From an uncultured Bacteroidales bacterium (lineage in GTDB: Bacteria > Bacteroidota > Bacteroidia > Bacteroidales > Bacteroidaceae), in the NCBI GenBank assembly GCA_937901185.1, contig CALCHR010000048.1, forward strand, positions 1 to 15,140: a DNA stretch of 15,140 bases, in the 5' to 3' direction. The notes beneath the pieces were generated by a model. The model was not told where the DNA came from. It did not search any database and saw nothing but the letters and a program-made list of their open reading frames with translations. The position numbers were made by a program, and so were the translations under genes. How positions within the stretch are numbered: the stretch's first letter is position 1; each line of letters starts with the position of its first letter. Positions 14,001 through 15,140 of this stretch are shown here, piece after piece.

Positions 14001-14336
14001 TGAGGCGTCTAGGTCTGCTAATGAATCATCGATGCCATCTAGCTTAGTTTGTAGTCCATCTACGTTAGAAATTACATGTGCATGACTGTCGTCTTTTACT
14101 GTGACGACACCAGTGCTACTTACAGTAATGTCACCACCCGACTGCAACGTGAACATAAACGGTAGAGCACCTACTGTTCTTGTTCCATCACCGATTTTGA
14201 ATCGTGGATAACTGTACGTGCTATCTGGATCATAGATAATCAGCTCGCCTGCATAAGGGACGAAGCTGGCATTATTCCAGTTAGCTTCAATGTCATGCTT
14301 GTTTTGAATTCGAGTTTTTACTAACTTGTTAGCCAT
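11079..14336 (-). CDS. Long tail fibre protein (1085 aa)
   Basis: The N-terminal 60 residues (RIQNKHDIEANWNNASFVPY, then GELIIYD, FKIGDGTRTVGALPF) are a well-known attachment-type start of Bacillota phage tail fibres. The shaft is a Ser/Thr/Ala/Gly-rich beta repeat. Recognisable units are a Phage_fiber_2-like segment at about 467-503 (KKGIVQLSSATNS ... AVKAAYD), GFMSADDKAKLDG at 303-315, a YDGSAAVSVSAADLG unit at 722-736, and STLGGVKIGSNISIS at 826-840. H-x-H motifs lie at 84-87, 291-295, 802-805 and 1011-1015, like those that bind metal in T4-type fibres. It ends STTDLTAGSSTLTTGKLYFVYE minus its last parts, a common fibre end. The ATG follows GGAGG. It opens the unit with the cysteine-rich protein and endolysin. 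It should bind the host surface as a trimer. Confidence 0.93.
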   Translation of the reverse strand: MANKLVKTRIQNKHDIEANWNNASFVPYAGELIIYDPDSTYSYPRFKIGDGTRTVGALPFMFTLQSGGDITVSSTGVVTVKDDSHAHVISNVDGLQTKLDGIDDSLADLDASLTALDANKAAKTQGIFYIEGGGTTDTTNKVATWTGTHSGITSYYAGLVLAYKIGTAGSTKTTLNINDLGAVTVVKNATTAISTNFAVDSVILLVYTVDSSGTAYWKAHDYDSNTKTTTGTSNKASTKLFLAGATSQTSSGTTTYSNKNVYIGTDNHLYSNAKRVLNTDDKEACEAALAGHTHGNATATTPGFMSADDKAKLDGAQWLAEEPAEDSLFWEGTVSKGISSTWGTLSKSLTLTLGVCYKVYWNNVPYTCATYYAGGQVCLGAASLASTSHAASNENAPFVFFGIGTTGSISTVITESAITDAIPVKIYTTNVTYLPNQYLPLADTNPGAVKSGGSVTITNGLISISDASTSKKGIVQLSSATNSTSTSLAATASAVKAAYDLANTANAAAVAAANQNAFSNVKVGDTTVAADTTTDTLTLVAGSNITITPDATNDKITITATDTNTHNSHAVISGKKADGSTDITGATSSGNITLGDSGVTAGEYGPTANATPGYGATFNVPDIKVNAKGIVTSVTNRTVKIPASDNTNTTYDLAATKSSTNGNVKLNLTAGGSGSGTDSVTLKGTGATTVTTDANGIVTINSTAHPTALKNPNALTIGGKSYDGSAAVSVSAADLGISNAVHFIGETTTALTDGTTTAAVTISGASKTPTAGDVVLYGSKEFIWTGSAWKELGDGSSFALKGHGHAASDITSGTLAADRLPTASSSTLGGVKIGSNISISSGKISVPTADGTTAGVTVVYPAASCTTFSSDSGTVTPAAVQKGAKMFAITRPSASTTNAVTRYSNTTGDVKDSKITIEDVTNTKDTSKKANVLVIPAEGGKKMVYGYCTDQTDGTSFIGGVFDASATTYPYASGLAIGGTSGNLLWKGKRVLDNDDLTTINNSISGKAGSSHAHGNITSSGTITSTAVSSATGVLVYDSSNKIQRATAANARSIIGAAPSYDYSTTDLTAGSSTLTTGKLYFVYE

Positions 14337-14365
14337 TGTATATCCTCCATTAAAATAATAAAAAT

Positions 14366-14420
14366 AAACTTGTTAATATGATAGCTTAAAATGTTATTAG
14401 CTACACATATTAACAAGTTT
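14366..14420 (-). other. Large leader hairpin of the tail-fibre mRNA
   Basis: AAACTTGTTAATATG and CATATTAACAAGTTT form a perfect 15-bp stem. Inside it TAGCT and AGCTA add five pairs across a small bulge. A T-rich stretch follows on the minus strand and then, about 15 bases on, the GGAGG of the fibre gene. If transcription starts near 14423, this hairpin is the very 5' end of the mRNA. It could stabilise the message, attenuate it, or stop read-through from upstream. Confidence 0.6.
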
Positions 14421-14429
14421 AGTCAATAT

Positions 14430-14435
14430 ATTATA
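14430..14435 (-). promoter_or_regulatory. Probable promoter of the tail-fibre unit (TATAAT)
   Basis: A perfect TATAAT on the minus strand lies about 95 bases before the fibre ATG and ten bases before the leader hairpin. The -35 region (ATAGTT at 17 bases) is poor and a TTGAAA lies too far away, at 25 bases. The rest of the AT-rich spacer 14437-14565 holds an AAGAAAG/CTTTCTT inverted repeat near 14485-14515 and no gene that I can see. Confidence 0.45.
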
Positions 14436-14565
14436 GTAGTAATTTCTTTTAAAACTATCTTTTCAAATTTTAAGAAATTTAAGAAAGCCATCTTTTCAGA
14501 CTTTCTTTTCAATATTTAATTTTTTAGAACCTAATTAATTTAGCAAATAAAACTATATCTAAAAA

Positions 14566-14600
14566 TAAGGAGCACCGAGTAATTTACTCGATACTCCTTA
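14566..14600 (-). terminator. Intrinsic terminator after the right-edge gene
   Basis: TAAGGAG and CTCCTTA form an outer stem, CGAGTAA and TTACTCG an inner stem, separated by a three-by-three internal loop. A TTATTTTTAG tail follows on the minus strand. It lies 19 bases after the stop of 14620-15048. Confidence 0.85.
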
Positions 14601-14619
14601 ATAATATTAAATATTTAAA

Positions 14620-15048
14620 TTATTCAGCAGCTTTTTCCTTGAGATATTTCATATCGAGGTCGTAAGCTTCTTTCCAACACTCATAAACAGTTTTAGTGGA
14701 AATGCCATACTTTTCCTTAACCTTATTAAGCTGCTTTCTTGCTTGCTTAACATCTTTAGTCATATCTTTAACTTCCTGTTTAAAAGCCAGGGCAGCAGTC
14801 GAGAATTCAGGAATATCCCTTAGTTTCTTACTCTTCTTCTTAGCCTTATTCAGCGTTACAAGTTGACTAGCATCTTTAGCAAATTTAACATTTCTATCTT
14901 TTACATTGTGTTGCGCACTACGAATAGTTTCAAGGAGTTCTGCAGCTTCCTTACGATACTCTGCATTTGCCTTACCGTTCATTGCTAGATAGATGCCGTA
15001 CATTTCTTTATAGTGTTCAAGCTGTTCAGGAGATTGGGCAGACTGGTT
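14620..15048 (-). CDS. C-terminal part of a Hint-protein paralogue, 5' end lost at a join
   Basis: The 142 visible codons are a second copy of the helical C-terminal domain found at the end of the 1273-residue cysteine-rich protein. Similarity begins before the first ATG (15003): the residues ahead of it, SAQSPEQLEHYKEMYGIYLAMNG, line up with TAEPGQLNQYMTTNNIYQAMNG in the paralogue. So the ATG at 15003 is internal and the true gene is longer. The frame closes at a TGA at 15049-15051, exactly where the sequence changes into an unrelated plus-strand coding frame, so the gene is cut there rather than naturally short. The missing upstream part probably includes another Hint domain. A terminator follows, so this is the last gene of its unit. 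The helical domain's function is unknown. Confidence 0.8.
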   Translation of the reverse strand, partial: NQSAQSPEQLEHYKEMYGIYLAMNGKANAEYRKEAAELLETIRSAQHNVKDRNVKFAKDASQLVTLNKAKKKSKKLRDIPEFSTAALAFKQEVKDMTKDVKQARKQLNKVKEKYGISTKTVYECWKEAYDLDMKYLKEKAAE

Positions 15049-15140
15049 TCAGTATATTATCCGGCACAGAGATGAGATTCCGGATGAACTCAAATTTGAC
15101 CATGTGCTGATTGATGAAGCACAGGACTTGTCTCTGACAC
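15041..15140 (+). CDS. Fragment of a UvrD/Rep-type helicase, probably foreign to this contig
   Basis: The plus strand reads, without a stop to the window edge, DWFQYIIRHRDEIPDEL followed by KFDHVLIDEAQDLSLT. VLIDEAQDLS is the motif II (Walker B) of superfamily I helicases of the UvrD/Rep group, with the DEAQ-D tetrad intact. Codon use and base composition differ from the AT-rich phage genes next to it. No start, no ribosome binding site and no upstream helicase motif precede it. Instead it begins where the minus-strand phage gene is cut off. The fragment is about 100 bases long, which fits a mis-joined read or assembly overlap at a contig end better than a real gene boundary. Confidence 0.7.

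Noticed and set aside
15001..15003. ATG at 15003 as the true start of the right-edge gene
   Set aside because: Similarity to the paralogue continues upstream of it and no ribosome binding site precedes it, so it is an internal Met of a truncated gene.
15049..15051. In-frame TGA read as a recoded sense codon
   Set aside because: Other genes in the window end normally at TGA, and the codon coincides with the change to helicase sequence on the other strand.

Overview
This window looks like part of a double-stranded DNA tailed phage (or prophage) genome from an AT-rich Bacillota host, most likely an anaerobic gut or rumen clostridium. The reasons are strong GGAGG-type ribosome binding sites, sigma-A-like promoters, a Gram-positive style amidase endolysin, long repeat-rich tail fibre proteins, a collagen-like virion protein, and many short uncharacterised genes packed between promoters and hairpin terminators. 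Genes end with all three standard stops and I see no recoding. I see no tRNA, rRNA, CRISPR array, integrase, insertion sequence or origin.

Layout. All genes but one run on the minus strand, so transcription goes from right to left. From right to left: (a) about 100 bases at the right edge that read, on the plus strand, as a fragment of a UvrD/Rep-type helicase and do not belong with the rest, probably a chimeric join; (b) 15048-14620, the 3' end of a gene cut off by that join; (c) a transcription unit from about 14430 to 6320 with a 1085-residue tail fibre, a 1273-residue cysteine-rich Hint-domain protein and an amidase endolysin; (d) a lone plus-strand gene at 5716-6270 with its own sigma-A-like promoter; (e) 5614-1, short minus-strand units, most framed by a promoter and a terminator: 5571-5143 alone; 5027-4578 with 4581-4339 (a small zinc-ribbon protein); nadR with pnuC; 2262-1951 with the collagen-like protein; and a final operon of at least three unknown genes running off the left edge.

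How the genes work together. The right two thirds is an adsorption and lysis cassette: fibre, a second cysteine-rich tail-type protein that probably self-processes, and endolysin. NadR and PnuC together make a complete nicotinamide riboside import and NAD synthesis route, which could support replication or counter NAD-depleting host defences. The collagen-like protein and its translationally coupled partner are probably further virion surface parts.

The most notable points are: the cysteine-rich protein with three classes of cysteine/histidine repeat, a Hint self-processing domain and a C-terminal helical domain that recurs in the truncated right-hand gene; a 14-base promoter-like motif repeated before four transcription units without a clear -35 box; a near-palindromic sequence found at two promoters; two terminators that look like copies of each other; and a large hairpin at the predicted 5' end of the tail-fibre mRNA.
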